NCBI GenBank assembly: GCA_018224415.1
Contig: JAGTUZ010000010.1
Coordinates: 1-7,105 of the forward strand
Source: Bacteroidota bacterium
Lineage (GTDB): Bacteria; Bacteroidota; Ignavibacteria; SZUA-365
Direction of reading: 5' to 3'
Length of the DNA: 7,105 nucleotides
The position numbers were made by a program, and so were the translations under genes. Positions 1-5,574 of the stretch are shown here, piece after piece. The notes under the pieces were generated by a model that saw only the letters and a program-made list of their open reading frames with translations, had not been told where the DNA came from and made no database searches. Each line of letters begins with the position of its first letter. Position 1 is the first letter of the stretch.

Positions 1-481
1 AGATGGCCTCGAAGCCGGCCGCGAGGGAATAGGCCATGTGCCGGCTCGTTTCACCGTCGTCGGTTACGGCACCGATACGCATTTCGGGATCAACCAGCAC
101 GCCTCCGGCCCGCGCCTGCAGCACCGGGAAGAGACTGCCGCGCAGCAGTGGCGCGCGCAGTTCGAGAAGGAGTCCGCCCCCGAAGAGCCGGGCGTTCGAT
201 TCCAGTTCCGCGCTCGTGGAGCGCAGCAGCACGGCGTCGGCGTACACGCCAACCACGAAGTTGCGATGCGGTACCAGGGCCAGCTCGACGCCGCCGAGCG
301 GACGGAAGTGGTAATCCTGCGATTCCCTTGTGAGGTCGCCACCAAGCACGCTTACACCGCCCTCGACGCCGATGCGCCAGGAACGGAGTGGTGGGGCGTA
401 GCGATACCCGGGCATCTGCGCGAACGCCGCGCCGGTATCGGCGAGCAAAAGCGGAAGGAGGAGGAGCATCAGGCGTTTCAT
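1..481 (-). CDS. Secreted outer-membrane beta-barrel-like protein, N-terminal part
   Basis: An open frame runs from ATG at 481 to the left edge with no stop, giving 160 residues; the C-terminus lies outside the window. Residues 1-21 form a clear signal peptide: a basic start (MKR), a leucine-rich core and a cleavage site AFA|Q after residue 21. The mature part alternates hydrophobic and polar residues in glycine-rich stretches (about 35-50, 58-88, 98-130 and 148-160), as expected of transmembrane beta-strands of a small outer-membrane barrel. The segment near 97-110 (ARLFGGGLLLELRAPLL) is typical. No enzyme motif is visible. Export to the outer membrane is inferred from the signal peptide and strand pattern; no specific family or ligand can be named. 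It is transcribed divergently from nth. No good Shine-Dalgarno sequence precedes the ATG. GC-rich open frames on both strands overlap it, but only this frame has the signal peptide and a coherent protein pattern. Confidence 0.8.
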   Translation of the reverse strand, partial: MKRLMLLLLPLLLADTGAAFAQMPGYRYAPPLRSWRIGVEGGVSVLGGDLTRESQDYHFRPLGGVELALVPHRNFVVGVYADAVLLRSTSAELESNARLFGGGLLLELRAPLLRGSLFPVLQARAGGVLVDPEMRIGAVTDDGETSRHMAYSLAAGFEAI

Positions 482-592
482 GGAAAACCCGTACATTCAA
501 GATGATGATCATCCGGGAGTCGCAACGGAGGCGGAAAAGCTTCAGGCGAGGCCGTCCCAAACAACGTTCGCTGCGAAATGACCGGTATCTCG

Positions 593-624
593 CAAGTATA
601 ACCAAAATGCGGGCAGACCGCAAT
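593..624 (-). promoter_or_regulatory. Candidate Bacteroidota-type promoter for the barrel-like gene
   Basis: Read on the minus strand, ATTG (624-621) is followed after 20 nt by TATACTTG (600-593). This is close to the Bacteroidota consensus TTTG, about 20 nt, TAnnTTTG, with one mismatch in each box. It would give a leader of about 105 nt before the ATG at 481. On the plus strand the same spot shows only TATAAC (597-602) without a good -35, so no nth promoter is called. Weak evidence from sequence similarity alone. Confidence 0.3.
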
Positions 625-679
625 GCACACTCCACTCCTCAATGCACACTCCCACTCCTCAATGCACACGCATCCCTCG
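621..679 (+). repeat. Three tandem 19-20 bp repeats spanning the nth start
   Basis: Three adjacent copies start with CAATGCACAC: 621-639 (19 bp), 640-659 (20 bp) and 660-679 (20 bp, more diverged). The first two differ only by one inserted C (CTCCACTCCT against CTCCCACTCCT). Each copy contains an ATG (623, 642, 662). Those at 623 and 662 are in frame with nth; 642 is not. If translated, the repeat would add a His/Ser/Pro-rich tail (MHTPLLNAHSHSS) that is unlike endonuclease III. Confidence 0.8.
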
Positions 680-1342
680 ATGAATACTGCCTCCCTCTTT
701 GAAACCGAGTCCCTGCGGAAGCGCCGGAACCGGATGCGCCGCATTCTCGACGCGCTGCACACGCGTTTCCCCGCGCCCGAATGTGCACTCCTGCACGAAA
801 ATCCTTTCCAACTGCTGGTGGCGACCATCCTGTCGGCACAGTGTACCGACGAACGCGTGAACATGGTCACGCCCGCGCTGTTCAGTCGCTATCCCGATGC
901 CGTGGCCATGGCGGCCGCGCCCGTGGAAGATATCGCCGACATCATACGCAGCACCGGTTTTTTCCAGAACAAGTCGCGAAACATACAGTCCTGCGGCGCA
1001 GCACTGCTCGAGCGTCACGGGGGCGAGGTCCCGCGCACGATGGAGGAACTGACGGCGCTGCCCGGGGTGGGACGCAAGACGGCGAACGTGGTGCTCGGCA
1101 ACGCCTTCGGTGTCCCCGGCTTTCCAGTAGACACGCATGTACGGCGCATCGCGAACCTGCTGCAGCTCACCGACTCGGACAATCCCGAAGTCATCGAACA
1201 GCATCTCTGCGCCATCACTCCCGAGGAGGAATGGACTGACGCGAGCCACCTGTTCATCCTGCACGGCCGCGCCACCTGCATCGCGCGCCGTCCCCGCTGC
1301 GCCGAATGTCCCATCCGCCCCCACTGCCCCAGCGCCCCATAG
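680..1342 (+). CDS. nth: Endonuclease III, DNA glycosylase/AP lyase
   Basis: A base-excision repair enzyme of the cytoplasm that removes oxidised pyrimidines and nicks the abasic site by beta-elimination. From the start at 680 it is 220 residues, near the usual ~210. Visible marks are LLVATILSAQCTDERVN near the N-terminus, the helix-hairpin-helix LPGVGRKTANVV with the catalytic lysine (K133), the catalytic aspartate in FPVDTH (D151), and the C-terminal 4Fe-4S cluster motif C-X6-C-X2-C-X5-C (Cys 200, 207, 210, 216). All key residues are present, so it should be active. The start is uncertain: the frame stays open to ATG 623 and ATG 662, but the extra 19 residues come from the tandem repeats and have no counterpart in the family. 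No Shine-Dalgarno sequence is seen at any candidate. It is the only plus-strand gene here, convergent with the M20 peptidase and divergent from the barrel-like gene. Confidence 0.95.
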   Translation: MNTASLFETESLRKRRNRMRRILDALHTRFPAPECALLHENPFQLLVATILSAQCTDERVNMVTPALFSRYPDAVAMAAAPVEDIADIIRSTGFFQNKSRNIQSCGAALLERHGGEVPRTMEELTALPGVGRKTANVVLGNAFGVPGFPVDTHVRRIANLLQLTDSDNPEVIEQHLCAITPEEEWTDASHLFILHGRATCIARRPRCAECPIRPHCPSAP

Positions 1343-1347
1343 AAAAA

Positions 1348-1469
1348 ACCACCAAGACACGAAAACACGAAGAAAGACACGAAGGCTTTTTGGATAGCGC
1401 ACATCGTCGAATCAGGTGCGGCATCAAAAATTCCTCGTGCCTTTCTTCGTGTCTTCCTGCCTTCGTGGT
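1348..1469. repeat. Long palindromic intergenic element, possible two-way terminator
   Basis: The left arm 1348-1385 (begins ACCACCAAGACACGAA) and right arm 1432-1469 (ends CCTTCGTGGT) are inverted copies, identical at 31 of 38 positions. Complementarity continues inward: TTTTTGGAT (from 1387) against ATCAAAAA (1423-1430), then CGCAC against GTGCG around a loop of about 13 nt. Almost the whole 122 bp is therefore one hairpin. Within the arms the word ACACGAA recurs. It fills the gap between the convergent stops of nth (1342) and the peptidase (1476), so ending transcription from both sides is a reasonable guess. It could equally be a member of a dispersed palindromic repeat family or a MITE remnant. 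No transposase and no obvious target duplication is seen. Confidence 0.75.
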
Positions 1470-1475
1470 TTCTTC

Positions 1476-2552
1476 CTACTCGGAGGAGAGCCGCAGGAGT
1501 TCGACCACCATCACAACGGCCTTCTCCATATCGGCGACATGAATGTGTTCTTCGGTGGAATGCTCGAGACGCGCACCGATGCCCACGACGGCCATTTCGA
1601 TGCCCATGTTGTTGTAGATCGACGCATCGGTGAAACCGGTGATGAACGTGGTTGTGGCCTCGACTCCCGCCTTGGCCAGGGCCTGCTTCGCCATGCGCAC
1701 CGTCCAGGAGTCTGCGGGAATGTCCACCGCCTTGCAGAGGTTGTTCACCGTGATCTCCACAGTCGCGCCGTTGCGCTCCGCCTCGCGCCGGATGGTTTCT
1801 TCCATTTCGTCTGCGAGTGCGGCGGCCTTGTCGTGGACGAGGCTGCGGCATTCGGCCAGGAAGCTTGCGCGGTCGGGCACACCGTTGCGGATGATACCGC
1901 CTTCGATCACGCCGACGTTTGCGGTGGTTTCGTGGTCGAGACGGCCGAGGGGAAGCGCGGCGATGGCGTTGGCCGCGGCCTGGATGGCGTTGATGCCCTT
2001 CTCCGGTTCCATGCCCGCGTGCGCGGCGCGACCGGTGATGGCCACGTCGATGGCGAAATACGAAGGACCACCGATCACGATGGTGTCGAGCGTGTCGTTG
2101 TCGAGCAGGAAGCCCTTTTTCGCGCTCAGCATGCCATAGTCCAGGTTTTTCACACCCAGAAGTCCGATTTCCTCCTGGCGGCTGATGGCGATTTCCACCG
2201 GCGGACGCCGGTCGGCGATACGAAGCGCCTCGAGCATCTCGGCGATCCCGGCCTTGTCATCGGCAGCGAGAATGGTATCGCCCGCCGAGCGGATCACGCC
2301 GTCCTTCAGCACGGGTTCGATGCCTACGCCGGGTTTCACCGTGTCGGCATGGCAGGAAAGCAGGATCGGCTCCTTTCCCTCGCAGTCCAAGGCCGGCAGC
2401 TTCGCCACAAGATTGCCGTAGGCGTCGGTACGCGCTTCGGCTCCGAGTGCCTCGAATTCCTTTTTCAGGTAGACCATCATATCGGCCTCGTTGCCCGATT
2501 CGCTGGGGATGCGGACCATCTCCATGAACTGCGTGATCATGCGGTCGCTCAT
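1476..2552 (-). CDS. M20-family metallopeptidase, PepT-like
   Basis: A predicted zinc-dependent cytoplasmic aminopeptidase or amidohydrolase of 358 residues, close in layout to the PepT-like group that includes Bacillus YqjE. The metal-site residues are visible in order: SCHADTV with H68 and D70, AADDKAG with the bridging aspartate near D98, RQEEIGLLG with the catalytic/metal glutamates E127-E128, LLDND around D151-D153, and LEHSTEE with the last histidine H331. The inserted dimerisation domain spans about 165-275 and holds the typical ITGRAAHAGMEPEKG stretch. There is no signal peptide. The true substrate (tripeptide, dipeptide or another N-acyl compound) cannot be read from the sequence. 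The start at 2552 follows GAGGAA at a good distance and sits at the end of a triplicated 17 bp start region. It is 114 nt downstream of the lipoprotein gene and ends 7 nt before the long palindrome. Confidence 0.92.
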   Translation of the reverse strand: MSDRMITQFMEMVRIPSESGNEADMMVYLKKEFEALGAEARTDAYGNLVAKLPALDCEGKEPILLSCHADTVKPGVGIEPVLKDGVIRSAGDTILAADDKAGIAEMLEALRIADRRPPVEIAISRQEEIGLLGVKNLDYGMLSAKKGFLLDNDTLDTIVIGGPSYFAIDVAITGRAAHAGMEPEKGINAIQAAANAIAALPLGRLDHETTANVGVIEGGIIRNGVPDRASFLAECRSLVHDKAAALADEMEETIRREAERNGATVEITVNNLCKAVDIPADSWTVRMAKQALAKAGVEATTTFITGFTDASIYNNMGIEMAVVGIGARLEHSTEEHIHVADMEKAVVMVVELLRLSSE

Positions 2553-2599
2553 TTGTTCCTCTTCGTCATGTGTTTCTCTTCGTCATTTCTTGCTCTTCG
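2549..2599 (-). repeat. Three tandem 17 bp repeats, each with RBS-like sequence and ATGA
   Basis: Read on the minus strand, three adjacent units are CGAAGAGCAAGAAATGA (2599-2583), CGAAGAGAAACACATGA (2582-2566) and CGAAGAGGAACAAATGA (2565-2549); 14 of 17 positions agree in all three. The last ATG (2552) is the peptidase start. The two earlier ATGs (2586, 2569) are out of frame with it and open six-codon frames, MTKRNT and MTKRNK. The TGA of each overlaps the next ATG as ATGA. This gives a chain of two mini-ORFs leading into the gene. It may be a simple slippage duplication of the start region or a translational-coupling leader. Confidence 0.85.
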
Positions 2600-2639
2600 A
2601 TTGATACGCGTCGATGCCGCATGGTCGCGGCGTTGCTTT

Positions 2640-2662
2640 GTCCGGCGACACCGGTCACGGAC
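2640..2662 (-). terminator. Weak hairpin after the lipoprotein gene
   Basis: Five nucleotides past the lipoprotein stop (TGA at 2669-2667), the minus strand can pair GTCCG (2662-2658) with CGGAC (2644-2640), with an inner GAC/GTC stem. Only AAAGC follows, not a T-run, so termination is doubtful. The rest of the 2553-2666 gap holds the 17 bp repeats and no gene. Confidence 0.2.
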
Positions 2663-2666
2663 CGCG

Positions 2667-3581
2667 TCAGCGGAACGAGACCGACACCTCCTCCTCGGTC
2701 TCCACACGGAGTCCGGGAATGCTCTTCAGCAGCGCTTTCATCGCTTCGGGACCCGCGTTCTCGGCCTTCTCGAGTTCCTTGAAGCGCTCCGGATCGTCCA
2801 GCAGCGTGTTGAAGTTGATGTCCATCATCGTAACCGTCGATCCCTCGACATACGTGGCGTTGGTTGACGTGATGCCGCCTTCCACGCGGACCTGCAGCAG
2901 CATGCGCATGTCGCGTAAGAATTCCTTCATCTGCTCCATTCCTTCCTCGCCTTCCTCGATATCCTGCTCATCGGTCTCGGACACCCCTTCGTCGCTGGCG
3001 GGTTCCTCGTCTCCGTCGTCGTTCAGGTCCTGCGGGGGACGAATGACCAGGGTTGCGGGGTTGCCGGGAGTGAAACGGAAGGCCACGAGTTCGTCACCGT
3101 CTTCTCCCTCCGACGACGTCATCCCGGGCATGTCGGGCACCTTGGACATGGGATTCTGGCTGACGTTCACGGTGCTGACGTCATCGAAGACGTATGTCGC
3201 CATATACCCCGTGTGCTCGGGTGTGTCGATCATCTCATGGTTATCGTAGCGCACGCCCGCGCCCATATTTTCCGCGGCGGAGCGGATCGTCTCCTCGGTG
3301 AACATTTCCATCTCTCCCGGCAGCTCCGGCGGCGTGTCATCCGGCTGCGCTTCCGCGCCTTCCTCGTCCATCGCGCCTTCCTCGTCCATCGCGCCCTGCA
3401 TTCCCTGCTGCATGCTCATCGCCATGTCACGAAACATCTCGCCGATGGCCTTTTTCATCCTGACCGTTTCGGTAATGCTGCCGCTGCCGTCGCGATTGAC
3501 CGTGACCAGCAATTGGGATTCTATACAGCCGCCAAGGACGAGACTGACGGCAAGAAACAGAAAAACTATCGAACGATTCAT
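2667..3581 (-). CDS. Acidic lipoprotein of unknown function
   Basis: Starts at ATG 3581 and gives 304 residues. The frame stays open upstream to 3659, but 3581 is preferred: GGAG (3590-3587) lies 5 nt before it and the protein then begins with a proper lipoprotein signal, MNRSIVFLFLAVSLVLGGC, with the lipidated cysteine at 19. The mature N-terminus (LLVTVNRDGSGSITETVRM) looks like a beta-rich domain opening, as in secreted lipoproteins with a repeated 'signal plus noise' beta fold; I can name no certain family. A Met-rich stretch follows (about 42-65), then a twice-repeated AMDEEG and a second very acidic linker (about 185-220). The C-terminal part (about 230-290) is more ordered, with NATYVEGSTVTMMDINFNTL and a helix. 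It is probably anchored in the inner or outer membrane facing the periplasm. It lies 120 nt after the acyl-CoA synthetase and 114 nt before the peptidase, with a possible promoter of its own. The function is unknown. Confidence 0.85.
   Translation of the reverse strand: MNRSIVFLFLAVSLVLGGCIESQLLVTVNRDGSGSITETVRMKKAIGEMFRDMAMSMQQGMQGAMDEEGAMDEEGAEAQPDDTPPELPGEMEMFTEETIRSAAENMGAGVRYDNHEMIDTPEHTGYMATYVFDDVSTVNVSQNPMSKVPDMPGMTSSEGEDGDELVAFRFTPGNPATLVIRPPQDLNDDGDEEPASDEGVSETDEQDIEEGEEGMEQMKEFLRDMRMLLQVRVEGGITSTNATYVEGSTVTMMDINFNTLLDDPERFKELEKAENAGPEAMKALLKSIPGLRVETEEEVSVSFR
3355..3390 (-). repeat. In-frame 18 bp tandem duplication inside the lipoprotein gene
   Basis: Two perfect 18 bp copies (3355-3372 and 3373-3390) encode the repeated hexapeptide motif AMDEEG in the acidic linker, and the first bases of a third copy follow. 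Being a multiple of three it keeps the frame. It probably arose by slippage and may vary in number between strains. Confidence 0.85.
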
Positions 3582-3610
3582 GTATGCTCCGATGATGGGG
3601 TGGAAGAACA

Positions 3611-3642
3611 CAAAGTACGAAAACCATGGCGATCCGGACAAA
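3611..3642 (-). promoter_or_regulatory. Candidate Bacteroidota-type promoter for the lipoprotein
   Basis: On the minus strand TTTG (3642-3639) is followed after 21 nt by TACTTTG (3617-3611), one base short of the Bacteroidota -7 consensus TAnnTTTG. The implied leader would be about 20-25 nt and contains the GGAG ribosome-binding site. A perfect 6+1+6 palindrome, CATTCG-T-CGAATG (3657-3669), lies just upstream and could be an operator or part of a terminator. The evidence is pattern match only. Confidence 0.35.
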
Positions 3643-3679
3643 TGGCAGCGCCCTTTCATTCGTCGAATGGGGGTCCGGG

Positions 3680-3700
3680 GCGGTGGACACTGTCCGCCGC
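3680..3700 (-). terminator. Hairpin directly after the acyl-CoA synthetase stop
   Basis: Arms 3680-3688 and 3692-3700 pair over nine positions around a 3-nt loop, starting 1 nt past the ligase TGA (3704-3702). On the minus strand one of the nine is an A-C mismatch; on the plus strand the same position is a G-T wobble. No T-run follows on the minus strand, so this is a plausible but atypical terminator. Confidence 0.35.
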
Positions 3701-3701
3701 G

Positions 3702-5450
3702 TCAGGCTTCTTCTAACGGCTTGACGAGGTAGCGCTTGATTTTCTGCGTCGTGGTTTTCTCGAACTCACTGTCCTTGATGCGCACGCAGCGGATCTGCTT
3801 GTACACCGGCAAATCCTTGTTGAGCCGGGCCACTTCCTCTTTCATCATGTCCTCGACCGCCTCGGCGGTGACTTCACGGCCTTTCTCGTTAAAGCGATCG
3901 TACACGGCGTTGGCGTCGGGCACGATAAGCACGGCGATGAGTTCGTCACCGCTGTCGGAGTGCTCGGCATACACCATCGATTCAAGCACGCAGTCGATTT
4001 TGTTCACATGCTCCTCGATCTCCTCGGGAAAGACATTCTCCCCGTTGCGTGCGATGATGACGTTTTTCTTCCGTCCGTTGATGTGCAGGAAGCCATGCCC
4101 GTCGATGAAACCGACGTCACCGGTGGAGAACCAGCCATCGGTGATCACCGCCGCCGTGGCGGCTTCGCTCTTGTAATAGCCAAGCATGACGTTGGGACCG
4201 GAGGCAAGGATTTCGCCGCGGCCTGCGGCGTCGGGATGTTCGATGCGCAGGGTGACGCCAGGCAGCGGAAGTCCCGCCGCTTCGTCCCGGAATTTCCGCA
4301 CGCGGTTCAGCGCCAGGATGGGCGCCGTTTCGGTGAGGCCGTAGCCCTGGATGAAGCCGAAACCCAATGATCGGAAGCCGCGCGCGACCTGCGGGTCAGG
4401 TGCTGCGCCACCGACGATGAGCAGGCGGATGGCGCTGCCGAATTTCGCATGCACTTCCGCAAACAGCTTCCGGCGCAGCCCCGCCACTCCCACGCCCTCG
4501 AGCAGCGTCACAACGGTCATCAGCGGACGCAACAGCATGGCCACGGCCTTTTTCTCGGCGATGGCCTGCATGATGCGGCGATACATTTTCTCGAACAACA
4601 GCGGCACGCCGAGTACGATGGTCGGTTGTACTGCAACCATGTCGTCTGCCACGGACTTGAGCGAGCGCGCGAAATACGTGGACGCGCCTGCAACGAGCGG
4701 ACAGAGGAATCCGCAGGTACACTCGTAGGTGTGATGGATGGGAAGCACCGAGAGGAATCGGTCCGTCGGCAGGATCTCCACCATCTGCAGCATGCCGCGG
4801 AGATTCGCGCAGAGATTGCGCTGCGAGAGCATCACGCCTTTCGCACTGCCCATGGATCCAGAGGTGAACACGATGACCGCCAGCGCCTCCGGATCGGTAC
4901 GCGGGAAAGCGGTTTCCAGTGCTCTCGGGAGCGCGGAAGGATCGGCCTCGCCGTCATCAATCATCGCCGTCATCGACTCCATGCCGTCACGCGCTCTGTC
5001 GAGGTCCATGTCGACGAGGAATTCCAGTCCATGCGCCGTGTGATGGAAACCCTGGAACATGTCGCGGAAATTTTCGGAAAACACAGCCGCGCGCGAATCG
5101 GACGCCCGCAGGATGGTGAGGATCTCGTTCTCCTTCAGGTTGCGATCGATCGGGACGACCACGAAATCGAAACAGATGGCAGCGAGGTATGCCACCCCCC
5201 ACTGCACACGGTTTTCGGAAATGACCGCCACATGGTCACGCGGCTTGAGTCCCAGGCCGCGCAATGCCGACCCGAACCGCACCACCGCGACCGCCAGTTC
5301 TCCATGCGACAGCCGCGGAAGCGGCGTCGTGTTCACATCCGACAGCGCGGGCCGTTCCGCAAATACCTGGCGTCCGCGCAGCAGCACTTCCGCCAGTGTC
5401 TGGAATTCCGGCACGTCGTACAACGGGTACTCTTCCAACGGTGTCTTCAT
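3702..5450 (-). CDS. AMP-forming long-chain acyl-CoA synthetase (AMP-binding enzyme)
   Basis: A predicted fatty acid-CoA ligase of 582 residues, the usual length. It would activate a carboxylate with ATP to an acyl-adenylate and then transfer it to CoA, feeding beta-oxidation or lipid synthesis. Adenylate-forming motifs are in order: the P-loop VFTSGSMGSAKGVMLS (194-209), LPIHHTYE (236-243), QGYGLTETAP (368-377), GWFSTGDVGFID (439-450), the hinge GRKKN (459-463) and the C-terminal lysine region EKTTTQKIKRY (564-574, catalytic lysine probably K570). Two positions depart from consensus: the P-loop reads SMGSAKG instead of TTGxPKG, and the A10 motif has Gln where Gly is usual. Both are near the active site but the core residues remain, so activity is likely. 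No signal peptide is present, and the protein is cytoplasmic or membrane-associated. The chain length it prefers, and whether it loads CoA or a carrier protein, cannot be told. The start is backed by a strong AAGGAGGAG. Confidence 0.93.
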   Translation of the reverse strand: MKTPLEEYPLYDVPEFQTLAEVLLRGRQVFAERPALSDVNTTPLPRLSHGELAVAVVRFGSALRGLGLKPRDHVAVISENRVQWGVAYLAAICFDFVVVPIDRNLKENEILTILRASDSRAAVFSENFRDMFQGFHHTAHGLEFLVDMDLDRARDGMESMTAMIDDGEADPSALPRALETAFPRTDPEALAVIVFTSGSMGSAKGVMLSQRNLCANLRGMLQMVEILPTDRFLSVLPIHHTYECTCGFLCPLVAGASTYFARSLKSVADDMVAVQPTIVLGVPLLFEKMYRRIMQAIAEKKAVAMLLRPLMTVVTLLEGVGVAGLRRKLFAEVHAKFGSAIRLLIVGGAAPDPQVARGFRSLGFGFIQGYGLTETAPILALNRVRKFRDEAAGLPLPGVTLRIEHPDAAGRGEILASGPNVMLGYYKSEAATAAVITDGWFSTGDVGFIDGHGFLHINGRKKNVIIARNGENVFPEEIEEHVNKIDCVLESMVYAEHSDSGDELIAVLIVPDANAVYDRFNEKGREVTAEAVEDMMKEEVARLNKDLPVYKQIRCVRIKDSEFEKTTTQKIKRYLVKPLEEA

Positions 5451-5455
5451 CGCGA

Positions 5456-5479
5456 CTCCTCCTTGTATTTGCGAATATA
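5456..5479 (-). promoter_or_regulatory. RBS and possible -10 of the acyl-CoA synthetase gene
   Basis: AAGGAGGAG (5464-5456) sits 5 nt before the ATG at 5450 and is the strongest ribosome-binding site in the window; it fixes the start. Just upstream is TATATT (5479-5474), a good -10 in an otherwise GC-rich stretch and also close to the Bacteroidota -7 box (TATATTCG). No matching -35 or -33 was found at the right distance. A leader of about 15-20 nt is implied. Confidence 0.45.
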
Positions 5480-5491
5480 CTACAATCCCAA

Positions 5492-5509
5492 GCGCGCACT
5501 GGAGCGCGC
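5492..5509 (-). terminator. GC-rich hairpin between the ZIP and ligase genes
   Basis: GCGCGC (5492-5497) and GCGCGC (5504-5509) pair perfectly around a 6-nt loop. On the minus strand it is followed by TTGGGATTGT, a poor T-run. It lies after the ZIP stop (5575) and just before the ligase -10, so it could end the metal-transport transcript or regulate the ligase promoter. Confidence 0.3.
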
Positions 5510-5512
5510 GCC

Positions 5513-5566
5513 CCCCAGGAGCGCTCGAATATCAAAGCCTCGAAAATCCCCAGCGAGCGTTCGAAT
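5513..5566 (-). repeat. Imperfect direct repeat, 18-19 bp at 36 bp spacing
   Basis: On the minus strand ATTCGAACGCTCGCTGGGG (5566-5548) recurs as ATTCGAGCGCTCCTGGGG (5530-5513), with one substitution and one missing base. A shorter related word, TTTCGAGGCTTT, lies between them. The pair sits in the 124 nt gap between the ZIP and ligase genes, upstream of the ligase -10. It might be a pair of regulator sites or a degenerated tandem repeat. No gene is seen in this gap. Confidence 0.5.
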
Positions 5567-5574
5567 GCCCGACC

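Noticed and set aside
504..513. GATGATCATC palindrome upstream of the first gene
   Set aside because: Only 10 bp, and no second copy or linked promoter box; not enough to call an operator.
90..635. A 181-codon minus-strand open frame over the first gene
   Set aside because: It is in another frame from the signal-peptide protein starting at 481, its lower half is Arg-rich frame-shadow sequence, and it has no plausible start context.
1343..1475. The palindrome as a CRISPR array or IS element
   Set aside because: The short internal repeats lack regular spacers, there is no transposase, and the two arms are inverted rather than directly repeated.
1416..2867. A 483-codon open frame on the plus strand
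   Set aside because: It is antisense to the M20 peptidase and the lipoprotein end, His/Arg-rich with no domain pattern, and its first part comes from the palindrome. The minus-strand genes explain the region.
3582..3659. A longer lipoprotein start at 3659
   Set aside because: It would put 26 extra residues before a normal lipoprotein signal and lipobox; the ATG at 3581 has its own GGAG.
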